The translations under genes and the position numbers were made by a program. From Voacanga thouarsii (Eukaryota > Streptophyta > Magnoliopsida > Gentianales > Apocynaceae), in NCBI GenBank assembly GCA_026120185.1, contig JANUWF010000008.1, positions 3,348,001 through 3,412,000 of the forward strand: a stretch of DNA of 64,000 nucleotides, given 5' to 3'. How positions within the stretch are numbered: the first letter of the stretch is position 1; every line of letters begins with the position of its first letter. The notes beneath the pieces are model-generated. The model made no database searches, was not told where the DNA came from, and saw nothing but the letters and a program-made list of their open reading frames with translations. Positions 1 to 11,025 of the stretch are shown here, in pieces.

Positions 1-2540
1 CAATTTCAGTGTTTCTTGATTTATTGGCAACGCCAGGGGCAAAAAGCTTTGTGTTATATAGTCTTCGAGGAATGTTCCTGCAATCCAAATTGCCAAAAAT
101 ATAATAAAGTTGCAGTCTACATTTTCAAGGTTAAAATGAGAATGACATGTACAATAAGTATTGTCCAGAAACTATAACATGTGCTTAGAAGTACCCCTAT
201 TCCAAAAAGAATGTCTTCATTTCTATTTTCGGATGTCCAAAATAATATCCATTTTTTTTAAAACAAACAACCTTCCCATCTTCAATTACAACATTATGCA
301 CACTTGAAAAGAAAAGGCCTGCAGAGCTCTTCTCACCCATTAGCCCCATAATCTCATTAAGAGTTTGGGAACGTACTATATGGTCAAGTGCTCTCAAAAA
401 ATCCTTCTGCTCAATCAAGTGTACTTTTGTTTTGAAATGGAGACACTATAAACTAAGAAAGGAATTGAAGTATAGATCTAGCAAAGCAGGGTGATGCAAG
501 AAAATACAGCAAATAAAAAGAAGCTTAAGAAGATTGCAGGTGAATCTAATAGGAGAGAACTGGAAAATAAAAAATAAGCTAATATAGCTAACATCAAGAA
601 GAAAGATGATCAAAAGGACAGCTCAGGGGACAGTCCATGATGCACAATAAAAGGGAAAGCAGAAACTCATTCAGAAATGCCAGCAGCATTGAGTTGCTAT
701 CTTTTTCTTTTCTTTCACAGGTCGCTACAAGTGGTTCTATGATGCTACCAACAAAAGGAACCAGCCAAGCCTCCACTCAAACATCCCGTTCTCTCTATCT
801 AGGTTACAACATGCTCTTCATAATCTTGAATATATATATATAAGCACAAAGGTAACAAGCTCATCCCTTACTTCCTTTCTAGAATTTCGCATCCAAATAG
901 AAAATTACAGGTAAGAAAAAGTGGAAGTTTCAAACTACAGTTACTGCTACTTCCTCATGAGGCCTGATTTACAAGAGTTCATAAACCTTGGAGAAAGCCT
1001 CAAAAGTTATTTAAAGATCCGCAATTTATATCAATTATTCAAAATCAATCTTTCAGGAATATTAGATGCAATAACATTTCCAAGTATAAAAACAAAATAA
1101 TTAAGATGCTGGCATGCGTTAAAAGGAAATAAAGTTACAAAAACTGATTGTTTCAGTTCATAAACTGAATAAGTAAGCTAAGGTACCTTCAAATGGGCCA
1201 TAGAAAATACTCTGCTCATTGTAGTTTGGATGAAGTGCTACTAATGCAGGCACCTTATCAAAGTCATAGAAGGCCATGATCTCATCTGAAAAATTCCTAG
1301 CCACTGAAAACCAAGCTTTCTTCTTGTACTTGACTGCCAAATGTGATATCATGGATTCATTCATACCAAAGCCTATGAATATAGGGAAATTTGTGTCAGC
1401 TGCTTCAACAAATTCTCTAATAGCAGAGTCAGACCTGAGAATGGCAACATCAGGAGCAACAAATTTCTTCAAGAATCGAACAAGTAAATCAGCTTTCCTT
1501 GGTCCAAAATATTCTGTAGGAACTCCATGCATAAATATCTTTAAGGTTGGATATCCACTGCATAAACAATGAGAAAAAAATTTCAGCAACACATTCTCCC
1601 TCTTTTCTTTCCTTTTCACCCATTCCTTCAGCTAACCGACAATAAATAACAAATTAGCTAAAAGCAACAATCTAATGTCTCTCACTTTTCAAGTTGTCAC
1701 TTCTCATCGAAGATTATTTTAGTTCCCACCAAGCACAGAGATCAAGAAAACCTTCTATAGTAACAGTCAACCTGGTATCATTTACACAGTAGAACGAAAT
1801 TAGAAAAGTTTCGCAACATACTCGATTTCATGTTTCTGAGCAAGACGTTTGTATTTGTCAGCATTAACTTTTGCGACAACTATGGGTTGCTGCAATCCAG
1901 CGAGAACTGGAGCCGCTTTTTCTAACTGCCATTAGAATACTGAAAATTAGTCAGTCAATTCAAAACAATCAAAATAAATTAGGCTAAAACAAATCAATCA
2001 AAACACAACAAATGCAGGCTTTTGCACAACTTAGAAATTATTTTCAGCAAAATAACAAACGCAAACATTTAGCACAACTTAGAATTACTTTCAGCAGATA
2101 AAATTACTTTAAAATAACAAATTTTCCTACTAGCAACTTGTAATATTAAGCTTAACAAATATTGAGGGAAATATTTCAAAAGAATATACACAAAATACGA
2201 CGAAGAATCAAAGCGGGGGGGAAAATAACGGAAAGGTAACAAAACAAGATACCTCAGGAGCGAGACGCTTGCAGTGACCACACCAAGGGGCGTAAAAATC
2301 AACGAAAATATAATCAAAAGTGGAAATAGCGGCATCGAAGCTGGATTCATCGAGCTCTAAAACCTTCCCCTTCTCGATCACATCAGCGAATTGTTCCGGT
2401 AGTCGCTGCGCAGATGATGATACGATTGAGAATAACAGTGAGAGCGAAAAGAAAATACAAGCACTTGCAGTGGCAGTAGAAATGCCAGCGGCGGCGGAGG
2501 AGGCGGCCGTTGACCGAGGAAGCATCTTCTTCATCTTCAT
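1..2540 (-). CDS. Protein disulfide isomerase-like gene (PDIL5-2 type), 5' part, four exons
   Basis: An ER-type thioldisulfide oxidoreductase, expected to form or rearrange disulfides in secretory proteins. Minus-strand exons are 2540-2253, 1925-1822, 1557-1187 and 77-1; the last runs off the window. All three introns are GT-AG and the joined exons give 280 codons without a stop. Exon 1 encodes a hydrophobic signal segment (about residues 27-44) and the thioredoxin active site APWCGHCK (Trp86-Cys87-Gly88-His89-Cys90). Across the exon 2/3 junction reads the PDI motif EIDGYPTLK. Exon 3 holds a second, inactive thioredoxin-like region (KAWFSVARNF, KVPALVALHP), and exon 4 continues as FLEDYITQSFLPLALP. 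This domain order and the exon 4 text resemble Arabidopsis PDIL5-2, from memory of the family. The start is the first Met of MKMKKMLPRS; MLPRS five codons later is an alternative. It is the only gene here that looks functional. Confidence 0.93.
78..1186 (-). other. Intron 3 of the PDI-like gene, with a 73-codon minus ORF
   Basis: A 1.1-kb intron between the exon ending GPFE(G) and the exon starting TFLEDY; the donor GGTACC at 1186 and acceptor TTGCAG at 78 fit the reading phase. It contains a 73-codon minus-strand ORF at 418-197 (MIEQKDFLRALDHIVRSQTL at its start) that I do not recognise. It is not needed for the PDI reading frame. It may be chance, a nested exon of another transcript, or an alternative exon. 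Confidence 0.75.
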
Positions 2541-2786
2541 CGACAACGTAATGATAAATTCACAGAGGAACGGAAGTTGGATGCATGACAAATGGCTAGA
2601 AATGGATCGGGTTTGGAGTAGTAGAACTTGGATTAGGAAGGAGGCTGCAAAGTCTGCTCGGGAGGAGGTGCTGCGGTTTCTGTTTCAGAGAAGGATTTCC
2701 CCTTTTTTTTTTTTTTTTGTTTAATTTTTCTGCGAAGGAATCTATTCAATATTTGGAAGGTTCTCAAATTTGCAAAATGAAATTCT
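2541..2786 (-). promoter_or_regulatory. 5' flank and presumptive promoter of the PDI-like gene
   Basis: This is all the DNA left between the PDI start codon and the right-hand Copia element. It contains a run of about 19 T on the plus strand (2702-2720) and purine/pyrimidine-rich stretches. I see no clear TATA box. The proximal promoter and 5' UTR must lie in these 246 bp, unless the Copia LTR now supplies part of it. Confidence 0.45.
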
Positions 2787-3140
2787 AATTATGAATTATT
2801 GGAATCTCCATTAATTAGTGGAGGCTCCACTAATTATGAATTTATGTGAATTATTAGAAAAGATTTTTATGGATGTCCACCATTTAGTGGAGACACCACT
2901 AATTGAGATTAGTGAAAGATGATGTATGCCATGATGTATTCCACTAATTAGAGCTCTACAAATAGAGTTATTCTCTAAACTTGTAATACACCATTATTTT
3001 GTGAAAAAAAGATTAATGAAAGAAAAATTGGAGAAAATTGTGAGAGAAGAGAAAGAGAGAAATTCTTGTGCAAAATAGTTAGAGTTTTATTAGTGTGTAG
3101 TGTGAAGATTTTATTCTAACACTACCCTAATTTTATAACA
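2787..3140 (+). repeat. 5' LTR of Copia A
   Basis: 354-bp direct repeat of 7999-8351. It ends TTTTATAACA; the expected TG start reads AA here, probably mutated, because the 3' copy starts TGTTATGAAT. An AG-rich stretch (AGAGAAGAGAAAGAGAG) lies near its 3' end. Confidence 0.93.
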
Positions 3141-3141
3141 C

Positions 3142-3156
3142 GTTATCAGCACGAGT
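3142..3156 (+). promoter_or_regulatory. Probable primer-binding site of Copia A, non-standard tRNA
   Basis: Directly after the LTR the sequence reads GTTATCAGCACGAG instead of the usual TGGTATCAGAGC. It resembles the complement of the anticodon arm of plant tRNA-Ile(AAU), as recalled, which would imply internal (half-molecule) priming as known for some Copia elements. The tRNA assignment is inference. Confidence 0.5.
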
Positions 3157-3241
3157 CTCTACCGGTACAAAAGTCAGAAGACTAAGTACGAGTTTCTGCC
3201 GTTAACAAAACCAGAAGACAGGTACGCATTTATTGATCTCT

Positions 3242-4299
3242 ATGGCTAATCTCGCTAAACTCGAATTTGTAACCCTTGATATTTCTGGAAAAAATTATAT
3301 GTCATGGGTTCTCGATGCAGAAATGCACTAAATGCTGAAGGCCTTAGTGCAACTATTCAAGCAAATAATAGTGCATCTGCACAATACAAGGCTAAAGTTT
3401 TGATTTTTATTCGTCATCATCTCGATGAAAATTTGAAAATGGAATATCTTACAAAAAAATATCCATATGTCCTGTGGGTAAATTTAAAAGAAAGATTTGA
3501 CCACCTGAAGATGGTCGTACTACCACTGCACGGTATGAATGGTTGCACCTGAGGTTGCAAGATTTTAAAATCGTGAATGAATATAGTTTTGCAATGTATA
3601 AAATTACATCTCAATTAAAATTATGTGGAGAAAAAGTGACTGATGAAGATATGTTGGAGAAGACATTCTCCACCTTTCATGCCTCAAATATTGTCCTGCA
3701 GCAACAATATCGAGAAAAGGGGTATACAAAATTTACAAATTTAATTACTGCCCTCCTCATTGCAGAGAAGAATAATGAGTTATTATTGAGAAATCATGAA
3801 GCCAGACCAACTGGCTCAACAGCACTCCCAGAAGTGAATGCTGTTGGCTCTAGCAGAAGCCATCGTTATAGTCGTGATCGTGGCCGTGGCCGTGGTTATG
3901 GTCGTAGACACGCTCGATATTTCTCTTATCACAATTATAATCAAACTGTGAGAAATACTGGTCATCTGAAGTGGAACAGAAAAGATCATAAGGGAAAAGA
4001 AAAAGAAATTGAAGAAAAGCATGAGGATATATGTTATAGATGTGACATGAAAGGTCATTGGTCACGAAACTGTCGTACGGCTAAGCATTTAGTTGAATTA
4101 TATCAAGCTTCATTGAAAAATAAAAATGTGGAAGCAAATTTTTTTTCAACATCCAATAAATGATACTGATGATGATGATGATATTGTTCTTGAAGATCTT
4201 AATATCAATATTACCCATATGGATGTATCGGATTTTTTTGAACATCCAAACGGTAGGATAGACCATTTAATTGGTGATGGTAGTATCCAGAAGAACTAA
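3242..4299 (+). pseudogene. Copia A gag, frameshifted
   Basis: Encodes the capsid/nucleocapsid precursor. It starts MANLAKLEFVTLDISG at 3242 and breaks near 3330, where EMH is followed by a stop and the frame moves to LNAEGLSATIQ. A second frame change near 3540 leads to the long segment HLRLQDFKIVNEYSFAMY. A basic Arg/Gly-rich stretch (about 3855-3925) precedes a CCHC zinc knuckle, CYRCDMKGHWSRNC, at about 4033-4074. The acidic end (DTDDDDDIVLEDL) finishes at 4299 after another frame change. The domain order is normal for Copia gag; the breaks make it a pseudogene. Confidence 0.88.
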
Positions 4300-4357
4300 A
4301 GCCTCACCCTGATATTTTTGTATTTTTATTTTCATTCTATTTTAATAATATATACGT

Positions 4358-7300
4358 TTGCATATATATATTTGTGTTCAGATGGCTGCTGTTAATGATG
4401 ATGTATGCATTATTGATAGTGGAACTACATACACCATATTAAAAAATGAGAAATATTTTTCTGATCTCAAAATGGGAGAAATAAATATTTATACGATAAA
4501 CTGTTGTGCAAATGTGATTGAGGGCTCCGGAAGAACTAGTATATTGTTGCCTAAAGGAACAACAATTATTATTTATAAGGCACTATTTTTCTCAAAATCC
4601 AGAAGAAATTTATTGAGTTTTAAAGATATCCGCAGAAATGGGTATCATATTGAAACAAATGAGGAAAATGGGATTGAGCATCTTTTTATTACTCAAATGC
4701 ATTTGGGTAAGAAATCTTTATTAGAAAAACTGCCATCTTTTTCTACTGGTATATATTTTGTAAAAATACGTATAATTGAAATTCATCATCTAGTAAACCA
4801 GAAGTTTACTGATCCTATTACTTTTAGCATTTGGCATGACCGGTTGGGTCATCCGGGATCTACCATGATGAGAAGAATCATTGAGAATACACATAGTCAT
4901 CCTTTAAAAAATAAAAGGATATTAACATCAGAAAAATTCACATGTACTGCATGTTCCCTAGGAAAATTAATTGTTAAACCATCACCAGTAAAAGTAGGAG
5001 CTGAAAGTCCTACATTTCTCGAACGGATTCACGGAGATATTTGTGGACCTATTGATCCACCATGTGGACCGTTCAAATATTTTATGATCTTAATTGATGC
5101 ATCATCCCGATGGTCACATGTATGTTTATTATCTACTCGCAACCTGGCGTTTGCGAGATTACTTGTTCAAATAATTAAATTACGAACACAATTTCCTGAC
5201 CATCACATTAAAAATATCCGTTTGGATAATGCTGGTGAATTTTCATCACATGCTTTTTATGCATATTGCATGTCAATTGGGATTAATGTTGAACATCCTG
5301 TAACTCATGTTCATACACAAAATGGTCTTGCTGAATCTTTGATTAAACGATTACAATTAATTGCTAGACCATTATTAATGAAAACAAATCTCCCAACATC
5401 TTCTTGGGGACATGCTATTTTACATGCTGCAACACTTGTACGCATAAGACCAGCTAGTTATCATAAATTCTCTCATTTGCAATTGGCTTTTGGGTCAGAA
5501 CCAAATATTGCTCATTTAAGAATTTTTGGGTGTGTTGTACATGTTCCAATTGCACCAAACCAACGTACAAAGATGGGTCTTCAAAGAAGAAAGGGGATAT
5601 ACGTTGGATATGATTCTCCCTCTATTATCAAGTATGTTGAACCCCTGACAGGAGATGTATTCACAGCAAGATTTGCCGATTGTCATTTTGATGAATCATT
5701 ATTCCTTAAATTAGGGGAGAACCAAAACAGCATAAAAAGGATCTTGCTTGGACAACATCATTAAATTATCTTGATCCGCGCACAAGCGCATGTGAACTTG
5801 AAGTTCAAAAGATAATTCATTTGCAAAGCATTGCAAATCAAATGCCAGACGCTTTTGTTGACTCCAGAAGAGTTACAAAATCGTATATTCCAACTATAAA
5901 TGCTCCTATTCGAATTGAAGTTCCAGCAGAACAAAATATTATACCTATAGTCTGCTTGAGTCAAAAACACGCCGAAGCGTGGCCGACCTCTTGGTTCTAA
6001 AGATAAAAATCCTCGAAAGAAAATAGGATTAAATGATCCGGAAGATCATATTGAAGAAAAGAATGATAAAGACCAAGAGAGAACTGATGACAAAGAACCA
6101 GAAGTTGATGAAAGTAACACTGAAATTTCTATCAATTATACCACTTCCTGTAGAAGTTGGAATCGGATAGAAACTGTTATTAATAATATATTTGCATACA
6201 ATATATCTCTTGATGTTACACAGGATAATAATGATCCTAAACCAATATCAGTTGATGAATGTCGGCATAGAAAAGATTGGCTGCAATGGAAAGATGCGAT
6301 TCAATCGGAGTTAAATGAACTAACAAAACGTGAAGTCTTCGGACCTGCAGTCCGAACACTAGAAGGTGTAAAACCTGTTGGCTACAAATGGATATTTGTG
6401 CGAAAGCGCAGTGAAAAGAGTGAAATCGTTCGATATAAAGCGCGATTAGTAGCCCAAGGTTTTTCACAAAGACCATGTATTGATTATGATGAAACTTATT
6501 CTCCTATTGTTGATACTGTTACACTCCGATATCTTATCAGTTTGGCAGTATATGAAAAGATAGATATGCGCCTATTAGATATTGTCACTGCTTACTTGTA
6601 TGGAAATTTAGAAAATGATGTTTACATGAAAATCCCCGAAGGATTTCATATGCCTGAAGCATATAAACATTATCCTCGTGAAAATTACTCCATCAAGTTG
6701 CAGAAAATCATTATATGGCCTGAAGCAATCTGGACGCATGTAGTTCACACGTCTTAGTGAATATTTATTGAAAGCGGGATTTAAAAATGACCAGGTATGT
6801 CAATGTGTTTTTATTAAGAAATCTGGTTCTAAATTTGTGATATTAGCTATATATGTTGATGATATAATCTTATTGGAACTCCTGAAGAGCTCCAAGAAAT
6901 AATTGATTATTTAAAAAGAGAATTCGAAATCAAGGATTTTGGTAAAACCAAATTTTGCCTTGGTTTACAAATTGAACATCTGGAGAGTGGAACATTTATT
7001 CATCAATCAACATATACAGCAAAAGTGCTAAAAAGATTTTACATGGACAAAGCACATCCATCGAGTATTCCAATGATCGTCCGATCATTAAATATGGATA
7101 AAGATCCTTTCCGACCTCAAAAAAATGATGAAGAACTCCTTGGTCCTGAAGTACCATATCTCAGTGCAATTGGTGCATTGATGTATCTTGCTAATAATAC
7201 ACGACCTGATATTGCTTTTGCTATCAATTTATTAGCAAGATTTAGTTATTCACCAACACGACGACATTGGAATGGAATTAAACAAGTCATTCGATATCTC

Positions 7301-7873
7301 CAAGGTACAATTGATCTTGGATTATTTTATTCAAATAAAACCAATCCAACATTAATAGGTTATGCAGATGCTAGTTATTTATCTGATCCACATAAAGCAC
7401 GTTCTCAAACGGGCTATCTATTTACATGTGAAAATACTGCTATATCATGGCGTTCTACGAAACAATCTATAGCAGCTACTTCTTCAAATCATGCTGAAAT
7501 TATGGCAATTCATGAAGCAAGTCGAGAATGTGTATGGCTAAGATCCATGATTCATTATATCCGAGAAAGTTGTGGATTATCATCAATCAAAGATATTCCA
7601 ACTCCTCTTTATGAAGACAATGCAGCTTGCATATCTCAATTACGAGGAGGATATATTAAAGGAGATCGGACAAAACATATTTCACCAAAATTTTTCTTTA
7701 CTCATAAACTCCAGAAGAAAGGTGAAATTGATGTGCTACAAATTCGGTCATGTGATAACCTCGCAGATATTTTCACGAAGACTTTACCGACTGCAACATT
7801 TAAGAAGTTTAGATATAAAATCGGTATGCGTCGGTTTAAAGATTTAAAGGAATCATATCATCAGGGGGAGTAA
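4358..7873 (+). pseudogene. Copia A pol: protease, integrase, RT and RNase H, frameshifted
   Basis: The 468-codon ORF 4358-5764 has the aspartic protease site IIDSGTTYTIL and then integrase: a zinc-binding HDRLGHPG...CTACSLGK segment, the DICGPI core start and RLDNAGEF. It is followed by broken RT (KPVGYKWIFVRKRSEKSE at ~6370; ARLVAQGFSQRP; catalytic YVDDII at ~6850) and RNase H (GYADASYLSDP; TKHISPKFFF; ADIFTKTLPT) ending HQGE at 7873. Breaks: after 5764, near 6710 (RT shifts frame at KLQK) and near 6880. An ~80-bp AT-rich stretch separates it from gag and pol is in a different frame. Not functional as read. Confidence 0.9.
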
Positions 7874-7989
7874 TAAACAGACATATAGAATAGTGTACTC
7901 TTTTTCCTTCACTAGATTTTTTTTCCCACTGGATTTTTATCTAGTAATGTTTTAACGAGGCATATTCTTTATGTAATGGATGGACATCC

Positions 7990-7998
7990 AAGGGAGAG
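7990..7998 (+). promoter_or_regulatory. Polypurine tract of Copia A
   Basis: AAGGGAGAG directly before the TG of the 3' LTR, the expected plus-strand primer. A second purine run (CAGGGGGAG) ends the RNase H ORF at 7861-7871. Confidence 0.8.
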
Positions 7999-8351
7999 TG
8001 TTATGAATTATTGGAATCTCCATTAATCTGTGGAGGCTCCACTAATTATGGATTTATGTGAATTATTAGAAAAGATTTTTATGGATGTCCACCATTTAGT
8101 GGAGACACCACTAATTGAGATTAGTGGAAGATGATGTATGCCATGATGTATTCCACTAATTAGAGCTCTACAAATAGAGCTATTCTCTAAACTTGTAATA
8201 CACCATTATTTTGTGAAAAAAAGATTAGTGAAAGAAAGATTAGAAAAAATTGTGAGAGAAGAGAAAGAGAGAAATTCTTGTGCAAAATAGTTAGAGTTTA
8301 TTAGTGTATAGTGTGAAGATTTTATTCTAACACTACCCTAATTTTATAACA
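7999..8351 (+). repeat. 3' LTR of Copia A
   Basis: Starts TGTTATGAAT and ends TTTTATAACA, with a proper TG...CA. Nearly identical to 2787-3140. Followed by ATTCC, matching the 5' flank ATTCT. Confidence 0.95.
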
Positions 8352-9424
8352 ATTCCTAGTTATTCTTCCTTTTTTTTCACTTATAGCACAAATATGTACG
8401 GATTCGGGCGCGCTCTGGCATCAAAATTGCTCGCGATTTTGTGGGTAGATTAATTGTTGGTCGAATCGTGCCGTAAAGAAGAAGCCATGTTGTAAGTCCA
8501 AAAATAAGGCCAAATGACATCCTTTTGGTCTAAACTTAGCCGCAAACGACTAAGCTCTAAACTAGTCATGACACGCCCTTCAATAACTTGTACTTTTCTC
8601 TACATTTCTAAATTCTCAAATTTTCAAATGCCCGTCTAAATCAATACAAACAAAAATAAAAGCCATCTATGAATGCTTCCATCCCGGCCTTTCTTTGTAG
8701 TTTCTTCAAAAAAGAGAAACATTTTCTCATAATACCAGAAGCGGTAGTGAACTCCTGAGAAATCTGAAGAGTATAGTATTGTTGCAGCAAAATGGGTTAG
8801 AAGGAAGACGAAGCATCCATAGTACTGAAAAATTAAATCTTTCCTTAAAGAGTTGCAGGTAAAATTTTTTCTTTGAAATTTTTATGTCATTTGCGTTGTC
8901 TTCCTAGAGCAATATGTATATTGTTTTGAAGAAAATGCTTCCAATGTCAATACATGTTGTCTACAAAACAACAAAGATATTTCATCGTAGTATTTTCATT
9001 TTAACCAAAGTATAGATTGATAGTAACTTGTTTATGTAGTAACCAGTGCAGGTTAATAATAGCCTATGTGTTCATGTAGTTGTGTATAGTGTTAATATAT
9101 TTGTGTCATGTATTTATGTGGCTTGTCCATATGGTAACTAGTGCAAGTTGATAGTAGCATGTGTTCATGTGGTTGTGTATAGTGTTAATGTACTTGTGTT
9201 ACATGCTCATGTATTTGTGTGGTCTATTCATGTAGTAACTAATGCAGATGGATAGTAGCTCATGTGTTCATGTAGTTGTGTATAGTGTTAATGTATTTGT
9301 GTCTCGTGTTTATATGTAAATTTTCTTGTAAAATTTCTTTTCAGGGGATAGTTATGAGATCTCATATGTCCATAACAAAGAGGACTTTTTTTTTTTTTTT
9401 TTGGCCAAAATTTGATTTTTACTC
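8352..9424. other. Unassigned spacer with a ~98-bp tandem repeat
   Basis: No ORF of note. The first ~500 bp have a more balanced composition than the surroundings (for example GGATTCGGGCGCGCTCTGG at 8401) and may be host promoter/UTR-like sequence left of the inserted elements. The second half holds the tandem repeat listed separately. An 18-T run lies near 9387-9404. Confidence 0.5.
9036..9318 (+). repeat. Tandem repeat, three copies of ~98 bp
   Basis: Copies start at about 9036, 9133 and 9232. Each reads GTAACTAGTGCA-like, then TGTGTTCATGTAGTTGTGT and ATAGTGTTAATGTATTTGTG, with small differences. A partial earlier copy may precede it. Confidence 0.85.
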
Positions 9425-9858
9425 TATTAGAATTATACCCTAAAAGCAATTATTTGTACAATATATTTTGCACATTAAATCAATAAAAATGAAATTTTAT
9501 CTTTTAGTTTCCTTGTTTTATATGTGTATGTGTATAAAACTGAACAATAAAGTACCTAGCACAATGTATAGTGTTAAGGAAATCATAATAGAGATCATGA
9601 TGAGATTCCTACTACACTATGTAGTACTTGTGCTTAAGTTATCCCTAGTCATAGTATTAATAAGATAAGACATCATTAATAAGCAAAAACTAGCACATGT
9701 TATACTTCTTGATTAAATCAAGCGGTAGTTCTCACATTTGTAAGTATTGTAATACACAAAGTTAACACGTAAATACTTATTATTTAAATGAGTTTATTAG
9801 ATGACCTAACTATGAGATAATAACATGAATTACTATTTAGTACTAGTGATAGAATCTT
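9425..9858 (+). repeat. Left part of an old Copia LTR (family B/C), interrupted by the MULE
   Basis: Matches the start of the LTRs at 21856, 27145 and 62396 (TAGTGTTATGCCCTAGAGGC-like, here diverged), including the segments ATCATGATAGAGATCATGAT-like and AAAGTTAACACGTA. It stops exactly at the MULE border, and the LTR resumes at 20931 after the 9-bp duplication. More diverged from the other copies, so probably older. Confidence 0.85.
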
Positions 9859-10037
9859 GAAAAATTAGTCATTTTAGTCTCTTAACTTTTTTGTTTTGGA
9901 GGGTTAAGTCCTACTTCTTTATTTTCGACTAGTTAGATCTCTTACCAAATATTTTTTAATTGAAAATGTCCTTTTGACCGTTACCATCACTACTCCCGTT
10001 AAAAGATAAGGGCAATTTTAGAACTTCACTTTTCAAG
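9859..10037 (+). repeat. MULE left terminal inverted repeat
   Basis: Starts GAAAAATTAG and pairs with 20751-20930 on the opposite strand over about 180 bp with modest divergence (shared segments AACTTTTTTGTTTTGGAGGG, AATGTCCTTTTGACC, AAGGGCAATTTT). Confidence 0.95.
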
Positions 10038-11025
10038 TAGCACTCGTGCACCTCACATGTTTGTCTTCAACCCGTTTGTCTTCTACTAAAGGTGAAGCCA
10101 AACCGATTCCACTTTCAATTTGAGAGTGAAGTGTCTAAACCCCCAATCGTCCCATCTCTCCTTCATCTTCGAACACAGTCTCTGGAGCTTGTATCGGCAT
10201 TGTCTCTAGAGTATTGGCACTATCTCTAGAGCAAGCCAAACCCACTATCCGTAGATCAAGCCAAACCCACTGTCCATATAGACTTCCATCACTGAGACCG
10301 CCACTGTATCTATGTATAGTGGTGCCTGATGAGACCGATGTTGTATGTAGAGCCTTCCACTGCTGAAATTGACACTGTATCTCACCAGATAAGGAAAAGT
10401 CAAGGCCTGTGATTTAGTGCTAAATCTATTGGTTTTGGTGTTCTGCAGATTTTGTGCGAGGAAGTTGGTAAAGCCCACAAAGCTAATGTCTTTTGTCAAA
10501 GAAGAATTGAACTTGTCGAGGTAAAGGTGATGTCTTTTTCTCAGAGAAAGTTGCTATTGTTTATTGTTTTTCCATGTTTGTCCAGCATGTGCCCCAACAT
10601 TTGTATTGTTACCCGATCCCCAAAGCATATTCTGTCATGTGTTTACAAAAATTCCTATCTTTTTCCTCATGGATTACCCTAACTGCTTTGGCAACATATA
10701 CATTATTATATAAGCTTGGGCTTTATTTGAGTTGAAAAGTTTATGACTTTCATTAACTTGGCAGCTTCATGTGTAATAATTTATTATTATTTTGTGACTG
10801 TCTTTTGTGGCTTCCTGTCTTTTTCATTGAAAAGGTTATGGCTTTCATGTCTCTTTAATATTAATTCACAATGAATTTGTTTAAGAAAAATTAATATTTT
10901 GTAACTGTATCTTTAGGTCCTAAGCAATTTGATCTTATTTTAGAAGGGGACCAAAATGGCTATATTAAGGAATCGAAAATCTAGTAATTCAACTATCACA
11001 TCGGGAATGCTAGACTAAAAATTGT
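10038..11025. other. MULE left subterminal and leader region, no gene called
   Basis: Between the TIR and the Ulp1 relic. It has short imperfect repeats, such as CAAGCCAAACCCACT twice near 10232-10270, and CTCTAGAG-type repeats. No convincing domain was found. It probably held the promoter of the plus-strand transposon genes. Confidence 0.5.

Larger units (their letters stand above)
2787..8351 (+). mobile_element. Copia element A, full length with two LTRs, broken coding region
   Basis: A complete Ty1/Copia LTR retrotransposon in the order LTR, gag, protease, integrase, reverse transcriptase, RNase H, LTR. The LTRs (2787-3140 and 7999-8351) differ at only about a dozen positions in ~354, which suggests fairly recent insertion. 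The flanks ATTCT (2782-2786) and ATTCC (8352-8356) look like a slightly decayed 5-bp target duplication. The integrase-before-RT order and the DSGTT protease motif place it in Copia. Several frameshifts and stops make it non-autonomous today. It lies immediately upstream of the divergently oriented PDI-like gene. Confidence 0.95.

Noticed and set aside
2320..2724. 134-codon plus-strand ORF
   Set aside because: It is antisense to PDI exon 1, which has a clear signal segment and WCGHCK on the other strand.
3816..4266. Minus-strand ORFs opposite Copia A gag
   Set aside because: Shadows of the Arg/Gly-rich and zinc-knuckle coding sequence on the plus strand.
9036..9318. Possible CRISPR-like array
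   Set aside because: The copies are contiguous ~98-bp units without constant repeat/variable spacer structure, and the DNA is from a plant.
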